A stretch of DNA of 57,500 nt from Symbiodinium natans (Eukaryota; Sar; Dinophyceae; Suessiales; Symbiodiniaceae). The notes beneath the pieces were generated by a model that had not been told where the DNA came from, made no database searches, and was given only the letters and a program-made list of their open reading frames with translations. Position 1 is the first letter of the stretch. Each line of letters opens with the position of its first letter. A program made the position numbers and the translations under genes. The stretch is taken from assembly GCA_905221605.1 (NCBI GenBank), contig CAJNDS010002224.1, positions 282,501 through 340,000 on the forward strand, in the 5' to 3' direction. Below, piece after piece: positions 22,360-32,346 of the stretch.

Positions 22360-23340
22360 AGAGTTGAGGGTTTAGGGTTTAGGGATTCCGTTCCCTGTTC
22401 CTTGAAAAACCCTTTCAACAGTGGGGTATCGGGTTCTGCATCTTCTCCGCGTCTTCTTGATTCAGGGTCTCGGCGTTAAGAGGTTTGGTTGCAAGCCTTG
22501 CTGGTTCTTCAAGAGGGAACAAAGGAATACCCTAAACCCTAAACCCTAAACCCTAAACCCTAAACACTAAACCCTATTGTCACCCTAAACCCTAAGCCCT
22601 AAGCGCTCTACGGCAGGGACGCACCCTTCCCTGACGCCCTAGAAACAACAGTAGGGTGTAGGGTTTAGGGCTTGGGGGTTTAGGGGTTTAGAGGTTTACC
22701 TGGAAAGCCTAGTTGCCAATAACTTGTGGCAACTATTGAAAGTGCCGCTTTTGACGCTTTAAACCAGCCACTGCAAAGTTGCAGGTTTTACCCATACATT
22801 GTCTACGCTTTTTTACGCCACTTTACGCTTTTTTACGCCACTTTTACGCCACTTCCTGACGGGCAATCACTGTTCACTTGCCAGTGACAGGAATTCTGGC
22901 CACTTTTGCGAAATTCCTGCCACTTTCAATAGTTGCTGCAAAAAAGCAGCAACTACGGCGTTCCAGGTAGGGTTTAGGGGTTTTGGGGTACGGCTGGGCA
23001 GCAGGGATTTGGGGAAGTCGGGAAACCTCAACGCTCTAGAAACTAGTCTGGACCGTTAAGCCCACGGAAAATCCTGAATAGAAGCCCGTTAAACCGAATA
23101 TGGGAACAACATGTCCCCAAGGCCTAGCCAGGAAAGGTCCTCGAAGAACGGGTTGAGGGTTTAGGGCTTACTCCGGGCTCAGGGTTGAAGAATCGGGGTC
23201 TGGAAGCCCCCCGAGGTTTGTGAAGCTTGACATGCTCTTGGGGTGTAGCCAAACCCTTTGCCCGACCTGCCCCGAAAGGTAGAGGATGTGCGGCTTAGGT
23301 CCAGGGCTTGGGTTCCTGGGGTGACCCGGTTACCCCCTGG
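22360..23340. other. No resolved gene
   Basis: Short arrays at 22530-22575. A segment at about 22715-22975 has inverted arms (AACTTGTGGCAACTATTGAAAG and CTTTCAATAGTTGCTGCA) and could be an unrelated palindromic element. No coding chain. Confidence 0.35.
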
Positions 23341-23351
23341 GTGGAAGCTTA

Positions 23352-23463
23352 CTTCCTAGCCCAGAAACCATATTAGAAGAAGGGTACCCTTTTTTGGTTG
23401 TGTGCTTTATAAGGGAACCTTGTACCAACAAAAGGGAAAAAAGGGTACCAGTGGGCTAGCAAG
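23352..23463. mobile_element. Introner family A, diverged
   Basis: Ends CTTCCTAGCCCAG and TGGGCTAGCAAG around the family core TTTATAAGGGAACCTTG. No TSD visible, so it is an older copy. Confidence 0.7.
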
Positions 23464-23572
23464 GACAGGTTTGGGGCCCTGCGAAAGTCAGACCCGTGAG
23501 AGATCTAATCCCGCTTGAGTCACACCGTTGGAGGCCTCGGGAGTCCACCGAAAGTGAGAAACGACTCGTCGG

Positions 23573-23705
23573 TTTAGGGTTTAGGGTTTAGGGTTTAGGG
23601 TTTAGGGTTTAGGGTTTAGGGTTTAGGGTTTAGGGTTTAGGGTTTAGGGTTTAGGGTTTAGGGTTTAGGGTTTAGGGTTTAGGGTTTAGGGTTTAGGGTT
23701 TAGGG
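23573..23705 (+). repeat. TTTAGGG array, 19 units
   Basis: 133 bp of perfect repeat, with a G homopolymer of about 31 bp 80 bp further on. Confidence 0.97.
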
Positions 23706-23783
23706 GGGCCGCATAGATAGATCCCAAAGCATACGTACAATATGTGGAAGTGAGTTTTTTTCGTAGGCATGCCCAAAAAACAA

Positions 23784-23818
<35 letters not shown>

Positions 23819-23829
23819 ACCTGGGAGCA

Positions 23830-24960
23830 ACGTATATTGTAGGTAATGTTGGACTGGCTTTAGTGGATGGGACCACTATTATGCGATTTTCCGATCCGCT
23901 TATACAGAACCCCCCCATTGTTTAGGGTGGTTCACAATTATGCGATGTTGTCCCGGCTGGGGTTGAAGGGCGGGGGGCCGGGGAGCCAAAAACAAACAAA
24001 AAAAATTGAATAAGAAACTCCGGATGTTTTTGGTGTCCAGCCTTATTTAAATTCCTTGTAAAATTTCATTACGAAACAGGCCCCCAAACAATTTTCCAAG
24101 GGAGTAGCCCACGAGCTGCCCTGATTCGCTTTAGCAAGTTGTTTCGGTGGTCCGCATTAATGCGGAGCCCCGGCGACCGTGGAGCTACAAAGCCTGGAAA
24201 GCTTAGACCCTCAAGCTTCAAGGCTTCCCCTCAACCCTCGACCCCTAGCCGCCCTACCCCCAGCCCCCGTCCCAGCCCCATCCCACATTATTGGGGGGCG
24301 GGGGGGGGGGGGGCCCTGCGCACTAAAGCGAGTCCAACATTACCTTGGCGACTAAATGAACCCTAAAAGGGCTCATGGTCCATCACATACCTTCTTAGAG
24401 ATTATGCAAGCATTGCGCACATGACCCCAATTTTGGGGGTCATCTGGTCCGCAAGGTATGCCATAAGCCCTAAACCCAAACCCTGAACCCTGAGGCCTTG
24501 AGCAAACACCTTAGCAAACCACGAACTTCTCTTCTGCCCGGTTGGGTGTAAGGTATAGGGTGTAGGCTCTTGTAGTCCAAAAACCCTTATTTCAACCCTC
24601 AACCTGCAACCCTCGGCCCTCAACCCTTGACCCCCAACCCTCGACCCTCAACCCTAAACTCCCTAAAGCCTAACCCTAAACCCTAAACCCTAAACCCTAA
24701 ACCCTAAACCCTAAACCCTAAACCCTAAACCCTAAACCCTAAACCCTCAACTCAAAGAGCCCCCCATTGAGGGTCAGGCCTTCTTCTTTCCCGGCGCCGG
24801 GGCTTTGCCTCCTCCCTGCATACGGTTTCGGCATCCAAGCCGGGAATGGTCGCGAGGGTATAATGGGCCGGGGGGGTGGGGGGTAGGGTTTGGGGTTTAG
24901 GGTTTAGGGTTTCGGGTTTCGGGTCTAGGGTTTCGGGTTTCGGGCTTCGGGTTTAGGGGC
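23830..24960. other. No resolved gene
   Basis: 23830-24480 is mostly unique, AT-richer sequence with a perfect palindrome GACCCCAA/TTGGGGGTC near 24422-24441. CCCTAAA array at 24670-24745. No coding chain. Confidence 0.35.
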
Positions 24961-24967
24961 TTAGAGT

Positions 24968-25183
24968 CCCAGCCCCCTGGGAGGATCCAAAAAGTAGAAC
25001 CCTCTAAGTAGTACGGTGCGAGGATCCCCAAGTGGATCCCCTCAAGGGTTCCTAAGAATGACCCAAGTGTAGTATAGGGTTTAGGGTTTAGGGTTTGGGG
25101 TTTAGGGTTTAGGGTTTAGGGTTTGGGGTTTAGGGTTTGGGGTACTGTTTAGGGGCTCTACTTGTTGGATTTTTCCAGGGGTC
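24968..25183. mobile_element. Introner family K carrying 9 telomere units
   Basis: Ends CCCCCTGGGAGGATCC and TTGGATTTTTCCAGGGG. The centre AGTATAGGG|TACTG, continuous in related copies at about 20590 and 44280, is split by 25080-25142: exactly nine 7-bp units (TTTAGGG and TTTGGGG) with no loss of element sequence. Confidence 0.85.
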
Positions 25184-25842
25184 CCCCCGCCCCCGGTTGC
25201 AGGTGGAGTTATACAGGGCCCATCCCAGTTGTACCCGACTGCCTTGGGGACGAAATGAACCCTACAGGTGTTTATGGTCCATGGACCTTAATAGGAATTA
25301 TCGTATAGGATATATGACCATCTAAACCCTCACCCTAAACCCTAAACCCCAACTATAGGGCTCTTTTGGTCCCCCAGGTGTAAGCCGAGAGCCCGCCGGT
25401 AAAGCTTTTCAGGAGGATGCCCACTACTGTACTGAAGTGCGGCTAGAGGCACTCGATACCGTAAGCTGAACTCGTGAAACAAAAACAAGCTTGGGGCCCC
25501 GAACTACGGGGTTTGGGGTTTAGGGTTTGGGGCTTAGGGTTTGGGGTTGAGCGCACCGACCTATAGAACCTAAGCCCAACCGTTGCCTGTGGATTCTGCT
25601 GCACCACCGACAGCGAACCTTTGTCTCCACCTTTGCGGCATTGAGAGGGTTGGAGGGTTGAAGGGTATAGGGTTTAAGTTCAGGGTTTAGGGTCTAGGGT
25701 CTAGGGTTGAGGATTTAGGGTTGAGGATTTAGGGTGCCCAAGATGTTCTTGGTTGGGGGCGCGCCGTGTTGGGGCTAAGGGGACCTGATCAACCTAGAGG
25801 ATCAGAGCTCTCCCAGACCCTGCTAAGGGTTTGGGGGTCAGG

Positions 25843-25948
25843 TTTCAGGGTTCAGGGTTCAGGGTTCAGGGTTCAGGGTTCAGGGTTTAGGGTTCAGGGT
25901 TTAGGGTTTAGGGTTTAGGGTTTAGGGTTTAGGGTTTAGGGTTTAGGG
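25843..25948 (+). repeat. GGGTTCA then TTTAGGG array
   Basis: A block of GGGTTCA variants passes into standard units, another example of block-wise variant homogeneity. Confidence 0.9.
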
Positions 25949-25964
25949 CTACAACCCCCCCAAG

Positions 25965-26037
25965 ACGGAGGCCACGGCAGGAGATGTCCACCGTTCTGGC
26001 TTTGATGGCCCTCTCCCTCCGGTGCTCGTCGACCTGG
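25965..26037 (+). CDS. Candidate exon, unknown protein
   Basis: Open frame KTEATAGDVHRSGFDGPLPP then VLVDLG, entered at CCAAG| and left at a GT-containing G-rich edge. Another plus-strand candidate lies at about 26655-26755 (TTGGSHHQERRDDQQNLRQL), next to a family-B element at 26766-26872. Confidence 0.4.
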
Positions 26038-26243
26038 GGTGGGGTTTTCGAGGTAAGGGTTGGGGGCTTCCGGGTCTGGGGGCTTTCGGGTTTTAGGGTT
26101 TCGGGTTTGGGGTTTAGGGTCTAGGGTTCTTTATTAGAGGGTTGTAAGGGTGCAGTAGGCCATCTACTTCCGAAGAGCCCGTGCTGCTAGGACTGATGCC
26201 AACCAAAAAAACCAAAGGGCAAACCGGATCCTGAACCCTGAAG

Positions 26244-26410
26244 CCTAAACCCTAAACCCTAAACCCTAAACCCTAAACCCTAAACCCTAAACCCTAAACC
26301 CTAAACCCTAAACCCTAAACCCTAAACCCTAAACCCTAGACCCTAATTACCCTAAACCCTAATTACCCTAAACCCTAATTACCCTAAACCCTAATTACCC
26401 TAAACCCTAA
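26244..26410 (-). repeat. CCCTAAA array with CCCTAATTA block
   Basis: About 13 standard units, then four copies of a 16-bp unit (CCCTAAACCCTAATTA), then degenerate units. Confidence 0.92.
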
Positions 26411-26765
26411 ACTCTACACCCTAAACCCCAACCAGAACTCCAGTCCGGTTCCAGCAATGGCTGCATAGTTGGGGGTGAGTTGGGGCGGTGCAGCCTTGGG
26501 GTGAGAGCTTGGGGAAGTATGAGGCTTTTGCTGGGGTGGGGGTTGTAGGGTTTAGGAATTAGGGTTTAGGGCTAGGGCTTAGAGCGCTAAAAGCGCCCTC
26601 AAGCCCTGGCATACCTACACCCTTTCGGGGGGGTTTCGGGCAGTAGGCCGGGCGGGGAGTGATGACCATGACCACTGGGGGTTCGCACCACCAGGAGCGG
26701 CGGGACGATCAGCAGAACCTGAGGCAGCTCAGAGGAAGAATCAAGTGGAGTCTATGACTTTTAGG

Positions 26766-26872
26766 CTAGACCCAGGAGTAACCAAGGAATACAAAGGGTG
26801 CCCTTTTTGGTTTAGAGGGGCTTACAAGAGAACCTGAACCCCCAAAAAGGGAATAAGGGCATACTGTTGGTC
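26766..26872. mobile_element. Introner family B, diverged
   Basis: Left end CTAGACCCAGGAGTAACC and core GGGTGCCCTTTTTGGTTTAG match the family. The right end (TACTGTTGGTCCT) is degraded and no TSD remains. Confidence 0.7.
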
Positions 26873-27152
26873 CTCGTGGGGTTTAGAGGATTTATAAGGT
26901 GCTTAGAGGATTTCGGGTTGAGATGTTTAGAGGCTTTTTTTTTTTTTTTTGGGGGGGGGGGGGGGGGAGCGGGTTGAGATGTTGGGGGTTCACGGTTTAA
27001 GGGACGCGGGGCTGGGAACACGAAACCCCTGATATCTACCCAACTAAACTGCACGACGTATGGTTTTTGGTAGTGAGAATCTCAGAAGAATAGCCTATAC
27101 CCCCGAAAAAACCCTAAACCTTAAGCCTTGAACCCGAAACCCTAAACCCTAC

Positions 27153-27263
27153 CATTGGGCATACGGAGCTCCTGGCAAGCAGAGTGCTGAGCCCAAGACC
27201 AGGGCGAAGGCAAACATCACGCAGAGGCCCATGAACATCCTCGCGAAGTGCTTCGTACAGGCT
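27153..27263 (-). CDS. Candidate exon with a membrane segment
   Basis: Minus frame ACTKHFARMFMGLCVMFAFA then LVLGSALCLPGAPYAQW, a clear hydrophobic helix. It is bounded by telomere arrays used as splice sites: upstream array ending AAACCCAG| (acceptor), downstream |GTAGGGTTTAGGG (donor). Partner exons were not identified. Confidence 0.55.
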
Positions 27264-27268
27264 CTGGG

Positions 27269-27352
27269 TTTAGGGTTTAGGGTTTAGGGTTTAGGGTTTA
27301 GGGTTTAGGGTTTAGGGTTTAGGGTTTAGGGTTTAGGGTTTAGGGTTTAGGG
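27269..27352 (+). repeat. TTTAGGG array, 12 units
   Basis: 84 bp perfect. On the minus strand its end reads CCCTAAACCCAG and abuts the exon at 27263. Confidence 0.97.
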
Positions 27353-27719
27353 TTTAGAATTTTATATTTTGGGTTTAGGGTGGTATATTTCTGGGTATGG
27401 ACAGATCTGTGTGTACATGTACATACATCGGCCGTGCTTGCGTAAACATGTAAAAACTCAGCACACACATTTCTACACTAAACAAGACATGATGTCTATA
27501 TACATAATACGTATTATATACACATGCATGTATACACCTATCGTTAAGTCCCGAGAGCCGCAAATGGTAAGCCCCAGACTAGTAACATAGCGCTGTCTAT
27601 GAGCGCCGAAGGTTCATATAGATTTTACAGCTTAGAGCTTCAGCGTCTATAGGGTTTAGGGAGGGTTTAGGGTACGTAGGGTTCAAGTTTAGGGTCCAAG
27701 GAAGTCAAGAACCCTAAAC

Positions 27720-27842
27720 CCAAACCCTAAGCCCTAAGCCCAAGCCCTAAGCCCTAAGCCCTAAGCCCTAAGCCCTAAGCCCTAAGCCCTAAGCCCTAAG
27801 CCCTAAGCCCTAAGCCCTAAGCCCTAAGCCCTAAGCCCTAGG
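27720..27842 (-). repeat. CCCTAAG variant array
   Basis: About 16 near-uniform units of CCCTAAG, the complement-strand form of the variant seen at 19.9 kb. Confidence 0.95.
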
Positions 27843-28739
27843 CCCTGACCAAGAAGAGGTGCCCCAAGCAGAACATGGTCGGGGACAGGGCCTTGGACGC
27901 GTATGGGCTTGGGCAGACAGGTTTTTGCCCGAACCCAAAGTCTAAGCCCTAAACCCTAAACTCTCCCGACTGGCGGGGCGCATACACTAAGTTGGCCCTT
28001 GAAACCTTCTAAACAAACATAATGAAGATGCGCCTCTTAAACCAATAATGAAACAACATGTCTCAAGGTCCTACGTCCTACCCAACACCTGGGTCAAGCG
28101 TGCCCGGCCCTTTTCTCCGGTCTCTTGCAGAGTCTGCGCGGGGAGACGTCTCAGGGCGTCCGAGACGGCCTGGGAAGCAAAAGGTTGGGGGTTTATGTAG
28201 GTTGGGGTTTAAGTTTTCTTGTTTTAGCTTGGAGGGTTTTACGGCTCAGGGTTTAGGGCTTAGGGTCTAGCGGAGTCTAGCACGTAGGGCTTAGGGTTCA
28301 GGATTCTCCCAAGTCCAAGTTGTTCGAAGCAATTTTGAGATACTTGGATCAAAAGCTTCATGACTAGAGAGCTGTCTTGTGCTGTTTTAAAGGTTTATAG
28401 GGCTTAGGGTGTAGGGTTTCGGGTTGGGCTTATGTGCAGGGGATGCCGGTGCTTTTCCTTCAGATACACAGATTTGAGCCGGTTTTTTGAGTCAGCTCCA
28501 TCCCTGAAAGACCTTGAGAGCCGTAAGCCCTAACCCCTAAAGCCTACTACAGTCTAAGCCCAACCCTAAGCCCTAAACCTCAAACTTTAAACCCTAAACC
28601 TTAAACCCTACCAAAACCCTAAACCCTAAACGCTAAACCCTCAGTCCCCTCGGTCTCGTTTTGGAAACCTAAGCCCGTGGCCGAGGAGAAGCGCTCCCAG
28701 CCACCCTGCAGGCCGCATGATGTCACATGGAACTTGGGG

Positions 28740-28977
28740 GTTTGGGGGGTTTTAGGGTTTAGGGTTCAGGATTTAGGGTTTAGGGCTTAAGGTTGAGGGC
28801 TTAGGGCTTAGGGCTTAGGGCCTACGGCTTACGGCTTAGGGCTTAGGGCCTAGGGCTTAGGGCTTAGGGCCTACGGCTTAGGGCTTAGGGCTTAGGGCTT
28901 AGGGTTTGGGTTTGCGGTTTAGGGTTTAAGGTTTAGGGTTTAGGGTTTAGGGTTTATATAGGGTTTAGGGTTTAGGG
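28740..28977 (+). repeat. Mixed TTTAGGG / TTAGGGC array
   Basis: About 235 bp. Includes a higher-order pattern in which GGGCCTACGGCTTA recurs. Confidence 0.9.
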
Positions 28978-28981
28978 AGGA

Positions 28982-29090
28982 TCTGTGGCAAGCCCCGGCC
29001 CGGAGTCGCCGGAATCACGCCAGAGAAGCCCAAGCCGCGAAAGCATGCCCCATGCGATCGGGCGAGGGCACACCCTGTGACCCCGTAGAG
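28982..29090 (+). CDS. Candidate exon, unknown protein
   Basis: Open frame DLWQAPARSRRNHAREAQAA then KACPMRSGEGTPCDPVE between two arrays. The minus strand is also partly open. Confidence 0.35.
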
Positions 29091-29174
29091 TTTAGGGTTT
29101 AGGGTTTAGGGTTTAGGGTTTAGGGTTTAGGGTTTAGGGTTTAGGGTTTAGGGTTTAGGGTTTAGGGTTTAGGG
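29091..29174 (+). repeat. TTTAGGG array, 12 units
   Basis: 84 bp perfect, abutting the candidate exon at 28982-29090. Confidence 0.97.
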
Positions 29175-29374
29175 GTTAGGGTTCTTTTCATAGCACAAGG
29201 GCAAAGGATGTTAAGTCACAGACTCTCATGTGCAGGGAAGGGCAGGGCCGACAGTTTTCTTGGGAGACAAGTGTAAAGAAGGTTTTAGACGCTGAGCCCA
29301 AGAACTATCAAGAGCCGAGGGTTTAGGGTTTAGGGTTTGGGGTTTAGGGTTTAGGGTTTAGGGCTTTAGGGCCG

Positions 29375-29485
29375 GAGTCAAAGTCAATCGCCCAGGTGGT
29401 CTTTGCCAGGGAGGGGCTTGCCGCTTGCAGCCGCTAAAGGCATACCATTGACAGTGGCAGGGACTACCAATTGCTTCAGAACCCC
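29375..29485 (-). CDS. Candidate exon, unknown protein
   Basis: Minus frame VVPATVNGMPLAAASGKPLP then GKDHLGD. No family recognised. Confidence 0.4.
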
Positions 29486-29499
29486 ACAAGCCTAAAAAC

Positions 29500-30500
29500 T
29501 AAAAAGTGTTCTTCCTTATAAGGTTTATATAGAGATTAGAATTTTTTGGGGGCTCTTAAGCTAATAGCAGGGGATTGGGGAAGCATGCGGAGGCAATGGG
29601 TGTAGTGTGAGTTTAGGGAGTTGCTGAGTTGCCTGGCTGTACCGTACCTGGGAACAGAACCACTTTTTGTTTGTGGTGTTTTAGGGAACCAACCCCCATG
29701 AACAGAGGGTTCTAGGTCTATAGTGGGGAGGGACGTAATGGCGTTGATTCTGAATTGCTCCGAGGTTTAAGAAGGGTTTAGGCCAGGTTTTCGAGTTCTG
29801 GGCTTAGGGGTCAGCCTTGCAGGTTTAGAGTTTTGGTTGAATTGTATATAGTTTTTTGGGTATTGGGTATGGCCTGGCGTGGCGAATCGCGTAGGCTTTC
29901 GGACAGCACCTTGCACTGGCCGGTCCTCTACACTATGGTGCGCGGGTCCTTTGGCCGTATCAAAAATGTTTACGGTTTTGGACAGGGCTTAAGGCGCATG
30001 GAACTTCAAGATGCTTCAAGAACCAATCTGCAGCTTCAAGTCAGACATTCTAGAAGGTGCCAATATCATTTTCGTCAGCCCAAACAAGCCCCAGCTTACA
30101 GACTGACTATACATGTATGAGTCGAGTGTTGTTGCACACCGGCACCAGCAAGGTTGGGCGAATGATCAGCATCGTGTTCTATCAACATAATTAGTACCAA
30201 AACCTCCAAGTGCCTACGACGTAGGTTGCCACGTCCCCATAAAACCCACAACAATTGTTGCCTTATATAAAAGTATCATCGCGCAACACGACCTATCAAG
30301 AAGCCGTCTTGCTTGTTCGTTAGTTTCTGCTGCTGACTGCTAGTCCTGAAAACAAACATGTTGGAAGATGTGTTCGCCACAGCCCCTCGAGCACAAATTG
30401 TCACACACACACACACTAGGCTATACAATTAAACCTAAACCCTGTTCCCTACATAATTAACCCTGAACCCTAAAGCCGATATATTTAACCCTAAACAGCC
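29500..30500. other. Mostly unique sequence, no resolved gene
   Basis: Nearly free of arrays. A 95-codon plus frame at 29833-30120 has no recognisable domain and no visible splice context. Confidence 0.35.
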
Positions 30501-30529
30501 TATCTCTACCTCAACCCTCAAACTTGAAC

Positions 30530-30635
30530 CTGGCGTGCTCACGCCACAACACGTCGCCCTGAGCAGCAGACTCGCCGGTACTCGCCGGAATTGGGCAAGC
30601 CAGCTGGGCACAGCGCGCGGGGATAGCTCAGCTTG
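30530..30635 (-). CDS. Candidate Cys-containing exon
   Basis: Minus frame KLSYPRALCPAGLPNSGEYR then RVCCSGRRVVA. Follows a short TTTAGGG run. Confidence 0.45.
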
Positions 30636-30743
30636 TTAGGGTTTAGGGTTTAGGGTTTAAAGTTTAGGGTTTAGGGTGTTTAGGGTTGTTAAGTTTAGGG
30701 TTTAGGGTGTTTAGGGTTCCTATAGGGTGTTTAGGGTTCTTAC

Positions 30744-30847
30744 AGGACACGAAGAACTCCAGAACCTGAAAGCGATTTGTGAAGGCTGAGGCTTCGGGTC
30801 CAAGCGCTGGAGCGTTTACAGCCTGACAGAGTGCTGGGTCTGCCAAG
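30744..30847 (-). CDS. Candidate exon with strong GT donor
   Basis: Minus frame LADPALCQAVNAPALGPEAS then AFTNRFQVLEFFVS, ending at TCCT|GTAAGAACCCTAAAC. The donor GTAAGA leads straight into C-strand telomere-like repeats. Acceptor GACAG| at 30848. Function unknown. Confidence 0.5.
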
Positions 30848-31561
30848 CTGTCTTCTAGGACCTAGGAGTACCTACCATTCAAGACGTGCTATAGTCAAGG
30901 TGCTAGGGGTCACCCCCTTAGTTTTTTTGAGGAGACTTGCGAGGGCCACAAACTGAGTTATAAGTGAGAAGTACTATTGAGCCAATAGAAAGTGAGTCCC
31001 CTACAGTAAGCATAGTAAGGGCTAAGGGGATACCTCCTTGCATGGCATGGGCAAGGAAGCCTGCAAGATTAGGGCTTGGAAAGTTGAGGAGTTCTTAGCC
31101 ACAGAGTCGCGCTTTAGGAAACTCAGGATTCAGATGCTTAGGAAGCTGAGCTTTGGGCTTCTGGGACTTCTTTGGGATGTAGGGCCACCCAAGCAAAAGG
31201 TCCAGGGTGTCAACCCTTAGGGACTCCAGGAGCCCTGCAAAGGCTTGATGGACCATGGCATGCAGCACCCTTAGGCTACAAAAAATGGCCCCAAAGCCAT
31301 ATATAAGAGGGCCTTTGGGCCAACAAAACCCTGAACTTAGGGGTATAAACGAGATTCGCGTGGTATCGGGTATACGTGATCCCCATTCTTTGGTTCAGTT
31401 CGTCTTCCAGGATTTGCTTAGTTCTCTAAACCATGGCCTCGGATGTTCTCACCTTGCAAACTCAACTAATCATGTACTAAAAACCTATGCACAACTGTCA
31501 GCTAGCCCCGACCACAGAAGTTCCATCAAGCATCAGCACTCTTTTCTTCGCTGATACCTGG

Positions 31562-31651
31562 CTAGAAGTGATGCTGCAAAGGCTGGCGCAGTTTTGTGTG
31601 CCGGAACACCTGGCACTCTACATATCGAGCACTGTAGCAGAAGGTATGTAA
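31562..31651 (+). CDS. Candidate exon, unknown protein
   Basis: Plus frame WLEVMLQRLAQFCVPEHLAL then YISSTVAE, followed by the donor GTATGTAA. The neighbouring genes are on the minus strand, so this would be convergent. Confidence 0.35.
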   Translation, partial: LEVMLQRLAQFCVPEHLALYISSTVAEGM

Positions 31652-31782
31652 AAGATGCTTATGGTTATGATGATGATGCGGGTGGCTGGGATGATGACGC
31701 TGAGTTAAGAATTGGAATGTTACTTTAACTAGGCTGTTGGAGATCAGGCACCATTCAAACAAACTTGTAGGTGTAGGATGTC

Positions 31783-32290
31783 TTAGTGCTGAACCTGCGC
31801 ATCGCAAGGTGGCGGATTCGCAGCCCAACTCGCAGTGATCCCGCTGGCTCCCATCAAGATCTCAAACTCCCTGATGTCGTGCTCCACATAGCTCAGGCCC
31901 TCTTTGTCCAAGTAAGCCACCTCTGCTGTCTGCGATGCACCCAGACCGCTATACGATCGAACTTTCTCTCTCACCTCGGGGTCAGAACTGAACCTTAGGG
32001 CCACAGGGCCTTAGGCGTTTTCAGGTGTAGCTGGAGACTGCCCCACCCCCCCCCCCCCCCATGCGGGGTTTGCATGAAGGGGGTGATCGCGTTCACACCC
32101 TGGCTCGAAAGACCCTTTGTAGCAAACGCGCCTTTGGGTCAGAAAGCTCCTGCCAGGCAATCTTGCCTTGGCCTGTCTTGCCCTCAAAGTAGAACACGTG
32201 AAGCGTTTGACCCAGCTCTGCCGCGTCGCGAGCGTTCTTCCTCCACTCCTGGGTTTGGAAGCTGTATCTTGAAGTTCTCCCCTAAACCCT
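31783..32290 (-). CDS. Small two-exon gene, unknown function
   Basis: Exon about 32099-32289 encodes YSFQTQEWRKNARDAAELGQ and TLHVFYFEGKTGQGKIAWQE, ending LLQRVFRA. The second exon, about 31783-31993, encodes FSSDPEVREKVRSYSG, AEVAYLDKEGLSYVEHD and a stop after DAQVQH. The intron contains a 17-18 bp poly-C/G tract. The donor is GT (GTGTGAACG) and the acceptor lies in CTAAG|G. The exact join is ambiguous by 1-2 bases. Two CCCTAAA units sit directly at the 5' edge of the first exon. I do not recognise the family. Confidence 0.55.
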
Positions 32291-32346
32291 AAACGCTACA
32301 CTTGAACCAATTGAGTTCTCAGGTGCTCTAGAAACCTATAGGGGTT

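Noticed and set aside
30618-30650. GGGGATAGCTCAGCTTGTTAG resembling the 5' part of a tRNA
   Set aside because: The sequence runs straight into TTTAGGG repeats; no anticodon arm, T arm or acceptor complement follows, and the minus strand is better explained as a candidate exon.
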